From: an uncultured Flavobacteriales bacterium
GTDB lineage: Bacteria > Bacteroidota > Bacteroidia > Flavobacteriales > Crocinitomicaceae
Direction: 5' to 3'
Assembly (NCBI GenBank): GCA_946480085.1
Contig: CAMLHZ010000026.1
Location: 1-24,705 of the forward strand
Length of the DNA stretch: 24,705 nucleotides
Of this stretch, positions 1 to 6,267 are shown one piece after another. A program made the position numbers and the translations under genes. Below the pieces are notes generated by a model. It saw only the letters and a list, made by a program, of their open reading frames with translations, was not told the DNA's origin and searched no databases. Each line of letters opens with the position of its first letter. The first letter of the stretch is position 1.

Positions 1-2
1 CC

Positions 3-68
3 AAAATGGAAGGCGATTGCTCCATTTATGAAATTATCACGATTTCTGAAGTGTCGGCAGTGAGATAA
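3..68 (+). CDS. Possible 3' end of a truncated upstream gene
   Basis: A reading frame enters from the left edge and ends at TAA 66-68, encoding about 21 residues (K-M-E-G-D-C-S-I-Y-E-I-I-T-I-S-E-V-S-A-V-R). The mix of acidic and hydrophobic residues looks like a real protein end, and the frame would converge on the minus-strand peptidase gene. Another frame (starting at base 1) is also open to a TGA at 61-63, giving a basic peptide that looks less natural. With only about 65 bases available I cannot name a family; it may not be coding at all. Confidence 0.3.
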   Translation, partial: KMEGDCSIYEIITISEVSAVR

Positions 69-74
69 TAAACT

Positions 75-124
75 TGTAAAGACGCAATTGGTCACTGAGC
101 GTAGCCGAAGTGCGCGTCTTTACA
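75..124. repeat. Nested palindromic intergenic repeat
   Basis: An 11-bp perfect inverted repeat (TGTAAAGACGC at 75-85, GCGTCTTTACA at 114-124) flanks a second, smaller palindrome GGTCACTGAGCGTAGCCGAAGTG (90-112; CACT pairs with AGTG). The outer arms resemble the GTA(G/A)AGACGCAAT hairpins I recall as dispersed in Bacteroidota genomes, and the inner unit resembles REP-like GAGCGnAGnCGA elements. The right arm runs into the peptidase gene: its TTA (120-122) is that gene's stop codon on the minus strand. The structure could also terminate the yigZ-peptidase transcript, but no clear U-tract follows it. Confidence 0.75.
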
Positions 125-1049
125 TATGAGACATTAGGTATGTATACAAACTTACCATCGCTTCAATATCATTTTTATAAACCTTTTCATCCGGTGTGTG
201 CACATTGTCTTCCGGAGCGCCTATGAAACACCAATCGATTGGTAAACTTGCTTTTTGAAGGACAGATCCATCGCTTCCACCAGCGGATTCCACTTCTAGT
301 TGATACTGAACACCACTTTCTTTTGCTAAGGAAATGATTTTGTCGAGGTAACTTTTGCGAGGTAACATGCTGTCCCGCATTGAAATAGCTACACCGCCGC
401 CATGAGTGACATGCGAAGTGACCCACGTAATGTCGCTGATCAAAGCCTGTTGAACTCCATGGTTTTCAAACAGGTATTTCGCAATAAATCCAACGGAATT
501 TCCGCCATGTTCTTCATATGTTGAGAAAACAATTGCTCCATTTTCAAGCGTTTCGGCAACTTTAAGCGCGTTGAAAACACCAAGTCTGTTGTCTAAATAC
601 TTCGATTGAACATATTCATTTGTTTCTCTGAAGTTTGGGGCAAATGACATTAATGTGCCTGGTGTAATAGGAGTTGTTGAAACATAATGTGGCAGAATAT
701 CCCCGTGTTCTGTTTCTATCATCATTACTTCTGCTTCGATTTCTTTGTCACCATCCATTCCAACCAACTGTGTTCCGTCAATGTTTCTTGGACCGCCAAC
801 TCGAATCAAATCGTTCGTATAGCCAATAGAATAGCCAATAGTATCTGTATGAGCATAGATTGCCGTAGTTGGTTTTCCAAAGATCAGTACAACATTATCT
901 TGCAGCCATGGATGATCAAGAACCGTTGGCTGGGTTTTCCATGAAGATGAATTCTCTGCAACATAATCAAGAATAAAAGCTTTGATTCTGCTTTCGTCGC
1001 TTGCTACACCTTGAATTTCGGTTAATTGTTCTAGTAATTGATAATTCAT
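120..1049 (-). CDS. M42-family (DapA/glutamyl aminopeptidase-like) metallopeptidase
   Basis: 309 aa cytoplasmic metallopeptidase, expected to hydrolyse peptide bonds at the N-terminus of small peptides with two bound metal ions. Metal-ligand motifs of the M42/M28 co-catalytic fold are visible in order: H67-T-D69 (HxD), D153 in YLDNR (bridging Asp), E179-E180 in TYEEHGG (general base plus ligand), D206 in ISDIT, and H284 in NVHTPDE. Length is slightly short for M42 (commonly about 340-360 aa). No signal peptide. The ATG (1047-1049) overlaps the yigZ stop as ATGA, so translation is probably coupled. The last codons and stop lie inside a palindromic repeat, so the C-terminus may differ in relatives. 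Exact substrate is unknown; an M20-like assignment is less likely because of the EEHGG and NVHTPDE motifs. Confidence 0.85.
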   Translation of the reverse strand: MNYQLLEQLTEIQGVASDESRIKAFILDYVAENSSSWKTQPTVLDHPWLQDNVVLIFGKPTTAIYAHTDTIGYSIGYTNDLIRVGGPRNIDGTQLVGMDGDKEIEAEVMMIETEHGDILPHYVSTTPITPGTLMSFAPNFRETNEYVQSKYLDNRLGVFNALKVAETLENGAIVFSTYEEHGGNSVGFIAKYLFENHGVQQALISDITWVTSHVTHGGGVAISMRDSMLPRKSYLDKIISLAKESGVQYQLEVESAGGSDGSVLQKASLPIDWCFIGAPEDNVHTPDEKVYKNDIEAMVSLYTYLMSHM

Positions 1050-1639
1050 TTTCTGGAATATTGTTGTTCTAATTGAGTTCTTATTTCGTGATTCGATTCA
1101 GGAATTGAAACGGTCATTGTTGTAATATTGTCTACGGTTTGCTCTATAATGTTGCAATTTCCTGCTTTCAACAGCTTCATCACATTGCTATACGCGGCAT
1201 AGTCGAATTGAATTTCGAGTAAAATACGGTCTTCGTCTTCTATTATTGTTGCGTTATCTAGTGCTTCTTTAGCTGAGGTTCTATAAGCGTTTATCAATCC
1301 GCCAACACCTAGATTTGTTCCACCATAATAACGAACAATTGCGATAAGAATGTTGGTTAAATCGAATGATTGTATCTGTCCTAAGATTGGTGGACCTGCA
1401 GAATTGGAAGGTTCACCGTCATCGCTGGATCGGTAAAGTTTCTTTTCACTTCCCAGTCGAAAGGCTGTACAAACGTGAACAGCTTGTGGGTTTTCTCTGC
1501 GTAATCGGGAAATGTGTTGTTTTACTTCGTCTTCAGTAGAGCAGGGGATGGCATATGCAATGAACTTCGATCCCTTTTCTTTATAGAATCCTTCGCTTAT
1601 TGTTGAAATTGTGAGGTATTTACTGCTCGAACTACTCAT
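1046..1639 (-). CDS. yigZ: YigZ/IMPACT family protein (UPF0029)
   Basis: 197 aa, close to the usual family size of about 200. The N-terminal IMPACT (UPF0029) domain shows the hallmark strings SSDDGEPSNSAGPPIL (about 71-86) and VRYYGGTNLGVGGLINAYR (about 102-120). The C-terminal half fits the DUF1949 ferredoxin-like domain. In eukaryotes IMPACT modulates Gcn2; the bacterial YigZ role is not firmly established, and nucleic-acid or ribosome-related functions have been suggested. The start ATG at 1637-1639 gives an N-terminus of several serines before the first conserved part. It is the first gene of a two-gene minus-strand unit with the M42 peptidase (4-base ATGA overlap). A TAACTTTG promoter box lies directly upstream. 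Confidence 0.92.
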   Translation of the reverse strand: MSSSSSKYLTISTISEGFYKEKGSKFIAYAIPCSTEDEVKQHISRLRRENPQAVHVCTAFRLGSEKKLYRSSDDGEPSNSAGPPILGQIQSFDLTNILIAIVRYYGGTNLGVGGLINAYRTSAKEALDNATIIEDEDRILLEIQFDYAAYSNVMKLLKAGNCNIIEQTVDNITTMTVSIPESNHEIRTQLEQQYSRK

Positions 1640-1646
1640 TGAACCC

Positions 1647-1654
1647 CAAAGTTA
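1647..1654 (-). promoter_or_regulatory. Candidate -7 box for yigZ
   Basis: On the minus strand the octamer reads TAACTTTG, an exact match to the Bacteroidota -7 consensus TAnnTTTG. It sits 7 bases upstream of the yigZ start, so the transcript would be almost leaderless. I see no good -33 TTTG at the expected distance, which lowers confidence. Confidence 0.35.
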
Positions 1655-1739
1655 CAAATACTGAATTGATGCGCGATTTTGAGAGCGAGTTAATTCTTTG
1701 ATTGTTGTTTTGTCGCCATAAACAAAATGTTCGTCGGGA

Positions 1740-1747
1740 TATATTTG
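1740..1747 (+). promoter_or_regulatory. Candidate -7 box for the tandem-domain lipoprotein
   Basis: TATATTTG matches TAnnTTTG exactly. The nearest TTTG (1709-1712) is 27 bases upstream, longer than the usual 19-23, so the -33 element is weak. The resulting leader to the preferred ATG at 1832 would be about 80 nt and include a T-rich tract (about 1771-1779). Confidence 0.35.
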
Positions 1748-1831
1748 CGGTTAATCGAAAAATAATTGCATTTTTTTTTGGTTTTCTTATTCTGTCTCAG
1801 TAACTTACATCGACACGTTAATACCTACACT

Positions 1832-2875
1832 ATGAAAACACACATACACTTTACGCAACGTGCCATCCATTATTTTTCAGGTCTTACATTATTTCTTACA
1901 GTCTCAATCTTAACCAACTCTTGTAAAAAATTCGATTTCGAAGACAGAACTACCGATTCGAATGTTGAAAATGAAAAATGTGGCAACAATAATTCTGGAA
2001 GCATAACCACTTTACCGATGATCATTCCATGTGGAACTGTGTCTACCGGGAATCTGATAGCGGGACAAAAAATTGATATTGGTTCCGTTTCTATTTACAA
2101 CACTGCAGATAGTTTATTTATCGATTTGTCGACAACAGGAAACTGGTGGATTCAATCTGCAAATGTTTATGTTGGCTTGTTGGCAAATATGCCTCAAACA
2201 CCAAATGGTAACCCCAAAGTAGGTCAGTTTCCTTATCAAAAGTCATTGGATCCGAAAAAGAAAGTACTTCGTTTTGGAATTCCTTTAGCCGGTTTACCTT
2301 CCTGTTTCATTGTGGCGGTTCATGTAGAGGCAAGAAAAGTCATAAATGGCCAACTGGTGCAAAGTGAAACAGCATGGGGGCAAGGTTTGTCTTTGCCAGG
2401 TCCGAATTGGGCGATGGGTGCCAACTATTGTTTGCAAACCTGTGTGAGTTGTGAGTACAGTACAATTGCAACAACTTTAGTTGCAGAGGAAAAGCAGATT
2501 TGCGGTCAAATATTAATGACAAATGATTCGGATAGCCTGTTTGTTACATACAACATGTTTGCTGGTTGGAGTTTACGTAAAATACAGTTATATGCAGGAG
2601 CCTACAATTCCATGCCGATAGATGGTTCCGGAAATCCGAATGTGAATGCCTTTCCGAAAGTGAGGATTTATAATAATCCGATATCAGGATCGGTGACCTT
2701 TGGTTATTCTTTGAATAATCTCCCATCAAATTATGTTGTTGCGGTTCATGCAGAAACGGAACGAACAATTGGCAGCGGAACGTTGATAGAATCTGCCTGG
2801 GGATTTGGTGACGAGTTTATAGGAACATCTTCCTGGGGATGGACAGTTCCGTATACAACTCAGATTTGTAATTGA
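1832..2875 (+). CDS. Putative surface lipoprotein with two tandem copies of a ~140-aa domain
   Basis: 347 aa from the preferred ATG at 1832. The start has a basic N-region, a hydrophobic stretch and L-T-N-S-C (Cys about residue 31), which reads as a type II (lipoprotein) signal followed by K-K and acidic residues. An in-frame ATG at 1766 would put 22 unusual residues from a T-rich tract in front and bury the signal, so I reject it. The mature part holds two related units, about 67-207 and 208-347. Each contains 'DSLF(I/V)' strands, a Trp-rich strand, a '(Y/V)xG...MP...GNP' segment, and LPS-x-(F/Y)-(I/V)-V-A-V-H followed by (E)-x-AWG. They look like beta-sandwich units and each has paired cysteines. 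No enzyme motif is visible. Function unknown; likely exported and membrane-anchored. It stands alone, convergent with dnaA. Confidence 0.8.
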   Translation: MKTHIHFTQRAIHYFSGLTLFLTVSILTNSCKKFDFEDRTTDSNVENEKCGNNNSGSITTLPMIIPCGTVSTGNLIAGQKIDIGSVSIYNTADSLFIDLSTTGNWWIQSANVYVGLLANMPQTPNGNPKVGQFPYQKSLDPKKKVLRFGIPLAGLPSCFIVAVHVEARKVINGQLVQSETAWGQGLSLPGPNWAMGANYCLQTCVSCEYSTIATTLVAEEKQICGQILMTNDSDSLFVTYNMFAGWSLRKIQLYAGAYNSMPIDGSGNPNVNAFPKVRIYNNPISGSVTFGYSLNNLPSNYVVAVHAETERTIGSGTLIESAWGFGDEFIGTSSWGWTVPYTTQICN

Positions 2876-2968
2876 AACATTTAAATCCATATAGTAGTAG
2901 CAGCAGCGCAAAAAGAGTGCAGTAAATTAAAGAAGCTATAGTAGCATCAGTAGTAATGGTTAGGTAAG

Positions 2969-3006
2969 AAAAATGCCCCTGAAATGTAAATCTCAGGGGC
3001 ATTTTT
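2969..3006. terminator. Bidirectional intrinsic terminator between lipoprotein gene and dnaA
   Basis: Perfect 14-bp inverted repeat: AAAAATGCCCCTGA (2969-2982) and TCAGGGGCATTTTT (2993-3006) with a 10-nt loop. The GC core (GCCCCTGA/TCAGGGGC) flanked by A5 and T5 makes a Rho-independent terminator that works in both directions, as expected between convergent genes ending at 2875 and 3028. Confidence 0.92.
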
Positions 3007-3027
3007 GAATGGTATTTATTAAAGTTC

Positions 3028-4458
3028 TTATTGGATAGTCAATTTCTTTTCCAAATCCTCCAAATAAGCTCTAAACTGCTTGTCAGTTTCAGAAAGATTC
3101 ATAACCGTTCTACATGCGTGTAGTACCGTTGCGTGATCTTTCCCTCCGCAATGAGCTCCAATGCTTGCCAAAGATGATTTTGTCATTTTCTTTGAAAAAT
3201 ACATTGAAATTTGGCGAGCCTGAACTACTTCGCGTTTACGTGTTTTTGATTTCAACATTTCAATCGGAAGATCGAAATAATCACAAACTACCTTTTGGAT
3301 ATAGTCAATAGAAACTTCACGTGCAGTGTTTTTCACAAACTTGTCAATCATCTGTTTTGCAAGGTCAAGCGTAATCGCTTTCTTGTTTAATGATGCCTGA
3401 GCAAGTAGGGAAGTCATTGCGCCTTCCATTTCACGGATATTTGTGTTAATGCTGTAAGCAAGGTATTCTACAACTTCACTTGGAAGTTCGATTCCGCTGC
3501 CGTACATTTTCTTCTCCATGATAGCGATACGTGTCTCTAGGTCTGGTGTCGACAAATCTGCAGACAATCCCCACTTGAAGCGAGACAATAAACGTTGCTC
3601 CATTCCTTGCATTTCTACTGGCGGTTTATCCGATGTTAGGATAATTTGCTTGCCATTTTGGTGCAAGTGATTGAAAATATGGAAGAAGACATCTTGTGTT
3701 TTCTCTTTTCCTGAGAAGAATTGAACATCATCAATGATCAACACGTCAATCATTTGATAGAAGTGAATGAAATCATTTGTTGTACTGTTACGAACAGCAT
3801 CAATAAACTGATGAGCAAATTTCTCTGAACTAACGTAAAGAACCGTTTTGTTCGGGAATTGATTTTTAACGCCAATTCCAATTGCGTGTGCAAGGTGAGT
3901 TTTCCCTAATCCAACACCACCGTATATTAACAAAGGATTAAATGCAGTTCCTCCTGGCTTGTTAGCCACAGCATAACCTGCAGATCTTGCCAAACGGTTG
4001 CAGTCTCCCTCAACAAAATTCTCGAAAGAATAAGAAGGATTCAGATTAGAATCAACATTAACCTTACGCAATCCAGGAATAATGAATGGGTTCTTAATTG
4101 GATTCTCAGAGATGTCAATTGGCATGTTCACCGGAGCATTCTTCACAGCTTTCTTGTTAGAAGCCGGAAGCTTTACAGTGTAAGGATTTGAGTTGTTCGG
4201 AGAATTTTCCATAACAATGCTGTATTCCAACTGTCCTTCGGTTCCTAATTCTTTCTTAATTACTTTCTTCAATAAAGTGATATAGTGTTCTTCTAACCAC
4301 TCGTAAAAGAAGTGAGAAGGGACTTGTATCGTAAGAACACTTTCTTCAAGTTTTGTTGGAATGATTGGTTCGAACCAAGTCTTATAAGCTTGAAGAGGTA
4401 AATTGTCCTTAATTACTTTAAGACAAGAATTCCATATTGCGTCATGGTTGGCACTCAT
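3028..4458 (-). CDS. dnaA: Chromosomal replication initiator protein DnaA
   Basis: 476 aa, normal family length. DnaA binds DnaA boxes at oriC and, in its ATP form, opens the duplex to load the helicase. Domain I (about 1-85) has the expected helical pattern with W8...W28 surroundings. Domain II is a short linker rich in N, K and P (about 85-130). Domain III is the AAA+ ATPase with Walker A GGVGLGKT (180-187), Walker B VLIIDDVQF (239-247) and LLSRFKWGL with the probable arginine finger R303. Domain IV is the DNA-binding helix-turn-helix with the DnaA signature IGAHCGGKDHATVLHA (about 433-448). It is transcribed alone on the minus strand, ending at a shared hairpin terminator. The 363-bp region in front is AT-rich. 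Confidence 0.99.
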   Translation of the reverse strand: MSANHDAIWNSCLKVIKDNLPLQAYKTWFEPIIPTKLEESVLTIQVPSHFFYEWLEEHYITLLKKVIKKELGTEGQLEYSIVMENSPNNSNPYTVKLPASNKKAVKNAPVNMPIDISENPIKNPFIIPGLRKVNVDSNLNPSYSFENFVEGDCNRLARSAGYAVANKPGGTAFNPLLIYGGVGLGKTHLAHAIGIGVKNQFPNKTVLYVSSEKFAHQFIDAVRNSTTNDFIHFYQMIDVLIIDDVQFFSGKEKTQDVFFHIFNHLHQNGKQIILTSDKPPVEMQGMEQRLLSRFKWGLSADLSTPDLETRIAIMEKKMYGSGIELPSEVVEYLAYSINTNIREMEGAMTSLLAQASLNKKAITLDLAKQMIDKFVKNTAREVSIDYIQKVVCDYFDLPIEMLKSKTRKREVVQARQISMYFSKKMTKSSLASIGAHCGGKDHATVLHACRTVMNLSETDKQFRAYLEDLEKKLTIQ

Positions 4459-4821
4459 CGGGGTAGACAGTTTTTTAAAAGTTTTTATTGTAAAAGTTGC
4501 TTTATTCTAGCGGGAAACCAGTAGTAATTGAGGCTCCCATTTGATAAGGACAAATATTTACATAAAAAAGTGAAAAAAAAAGTTGGATAAGGGTTGATTA
4601 TTAAAAAAGTTTTACTGGGGTTGAAGTAATTCTTTAACTCTATGGAACTTTAATACCAAAATTTAATTAATCGTCGATGAATTGATTATTAATTTAGATA
4701 AATGTTAAGAATTTAAAGTTTAAGTAATCACCGTGGTAAGCATAAAAATAAGTTGTTTTTTTGTAAAACATTTACACTTTTCAACAAAAAATAACACGAA
4801 TTTTAAGCTTCAAATTTATTA
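4459..4821. other. 363-bp AT-rich gap between dnaA and the thioesterase gene
   Basis: Divergent intergenic region with long A and T runs (for example 4571-4581 and 4754-4762). There is no exact DnaA box (TTATnCACA); the nearest match is GTTGGATAA (about 4582-4590), 7 of 9 to the reverse complement. An imperfect AT inverted repeat is present: AAATTTAATTAATC (4659-4672) against GATTATTAATTT (4684-4695). Minus-strand promoter candidates for dnaA are AATATTTG (4551-4558, one base off the -7 consensus) and TAAATTTG (4811-4818, exact but distant). An origin or autoregulatory role is possible but unsupported by box clusters. No ORF of note. Confidence 0.4.
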
Positions 4822-5229
4822 ATGGAAAATAAAACATTTCAACATACTGTTTCACTGCGTGTTCGATACGGAGAAACCGATCAAATGGGTTACTGTTATT
4901 ATGGAAATTATGCATCGTATTTCGAGGTTGGTCGCGTGGAAACATTAAGAGAGCTGGGACATTCATATAAGGAATTGGAAGATTCAGGTGTAATGTTGCC
5001 GGTAAGTCACTTTGAAATTGATTATTTGAAGCCCGCATATTATGATGATGAGCTTTTTGTTACTACCTTAATAAAGGAACTGAAAGGAACGCGTCTTTTC
5101 TTCGAGTATGAAATTCATAACGCAAAGAAGGATTTGATCTGTAAAGGGAAGACGACCCTGGTTTTTGTCAATAAGGAAAATATGAGACCAATTGCTCCGC
5201 CCGCAAGTTTTGTGGAGTTGTTTGGTTAA
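4822..5229 (+). CDS. Acyl-CoA thioesterase, 4HBT hotdog family (YbgC-like)
   Basis: 135 aa, a single hotdog domain. The signature RVRYGETDQMGYCYYGNYASYFEVGR (from R13) matches the 4-hydroxybenzoyl-CoA thioesterase/YbgC pattern, with D20 as the expected catalytic Asp and the conserved N29-Y30. The second half carries the DELFV...RLFFEYEIHN and KGKTTLVFVN strands. It should hydrolyse acyl-CoA or acyl-ACP thioesters in the cytoplasm; substrate chain length cannot be read from sequence. It is the first gene of a likely three-gene plus-strand run with the ureohydrolase (27-bp gap) and the patatin protein (33-bp gap), and it is divergent from dnaA. Confidence 0.92.
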   Translation: MENKTFQHTVSLRVRYGETDQMGYCYYGNYASYFEVGRVETLRELGHSYKELEDSGVMLPVSHFEIDYLKPAYYDDELFVTTLIKELKGTRLFFEYEIHNAKKDLICKGKTTLVFVNKENMRPIAPPASFVELFG

Positions 5230-5256
5230 TGGGTACTAAGGATTAATCTTAAGAAT

Positions 5257-6234
5257 ATGGAATCAAATCATTTTATACATACGCTCTTTACGAAGCACGA
5301 GTTAGATGCGTTGGTGGATAAGAGAGCTGGTGAAACGAAGTTGGGAGAAAAAGTGACGCTTTATTCTTCAAACGATGAGAGTTGGAAGAGTTGTAAATTC
5401 CATGTTCTTGGTGTTATGGAGAGCATTGGTCCGCGTCTGAATAAAGGTCTGGGTGGTGCCGAAAAAGGTTTTCCACCGTTCATTAGTCGTTTTGTGAATG
5501 TGCAAAGTAACGAGTTCTTGACTGGTGATTCTATTTGTTTGCATGGAACCATTCATCTGGAGGCTCCAATTGAGTTTATTTCATCTGTACATATTGAAGA
5601 ATTGGATGAATTGATTTCCAATTGGACAGAAAGCATTGTTGCTGCTGGTGGTATTCCTGTTTTAATTGGTGGCGGACATAATAATGCGCTTGGATTGATC
5701 AATGGTGTTTCTAAAGCGCTTAACAAGCCTATTTCAGTAGTGAATCTCGATCCACACGCCGATATCCGTACAACAGAAGAGCGTCACTCCGGAAATTCAT
5801 TTTCGACTGCCTATGAATCCGGGACAATGGATCAATATTATGTGCTTGGTTTGCACCAGTCATATAACAATCAGTTTATTATTGACCAGCTGAAGGCCAT
5901 GAATGCTCAGGTTTCCTGGTTTGAGAATTGGATCGATGATGCTGCTTTGTTTGCTTCTGATGTTAAAACCACTTTTGAAAGTGTAAAATCAGCTTCGTTC
6001 GGTTTGGAGTTAGACATGGATTCAATTGCTTCTATGCCTTCAAGTGCATTCACGCCATCCGGTGTTACAATTGAACAGGCGCGATTTTATATTCGACAGT
6101 TTGCACAATCAGAGAACGCGTGTTATTTGCATTTACCTGAAGCAGCTCCCTCAAGCAGGTATGAAGATAAATTGGTGGGAAAGACACTTGCCTATCTCGT
6201 AACGGATTTTATTAAGCGCCGTTCCAACGTGTAA
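5257..6234 (+). CDS. hutG: Ureohydrolase (arginase/agmatinase/formimidoylglutamase family)
   Basis: 325 aa. All six Mn ligands of the ureohydrolase fold are present: H141 in GGGHNNA, D165, H167 and D169 in DPHADIR, and D253 and D255 in ELDMDS. The GGGHNN and SFGLELDMDS forms resemble the Bacteroidota proteins usually called formimidoylglutamase, which release formamide from N-formimidoyl-glutamate in histidine breakdown. No hutH, hutU or hutI is nearby, so arginase or another guanidino substrate remains open; the gene symbol is tentative. N-terminal about 50 residues are less conserved. Cytoplasmic, no signal peptide. Probably co-transcribed with the thioesterase gene 27 bp upstream. Confidence 0.85.
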   Translation: MESNHFIHTLFTKHELDALVDKRAGETKLGEKVTLYSSNDESWKSCKFHVLGVMESIGPRLNKGLGGAEKGFPPFISRFVNVQSNEFLTGDSICLHGTIHLEAPIEFISSVHIEELDELISNWTESIVAAGGIPVLIGGGHNNALGLINGVSKALNKPISVVNLDPHADIRTTEERHSGNSFSTAYESGTMDQYYVLGLHQSYNNQFIIDQLKAMNAQVSWFENWIDDAALFASDVKTTFESVKSASFGLELDMDSIASMPSSAFTPSGVTIEQARFYIRQFAQSENACYLHLPEAAPSSRYEDKLVGKTLAYLVTDFIKRRSNV

Positions 6235-6267
6235 GATAAAATCGTATCTTAAGAAAAAGAAGTTTTT

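Noticed and set aside
2892..2959. TAG/CAG trinucleotide runs in the gap after the lipoprotein gene
   Set aside because: Only three TAG and two or three CAG units, interrupted; too short to call a microsatellite with a function.
4582..4590. Possible DnaA box GTTGGATAA
   Set aside because: Only seven of nine bases match, and it is a single site without a cluster.
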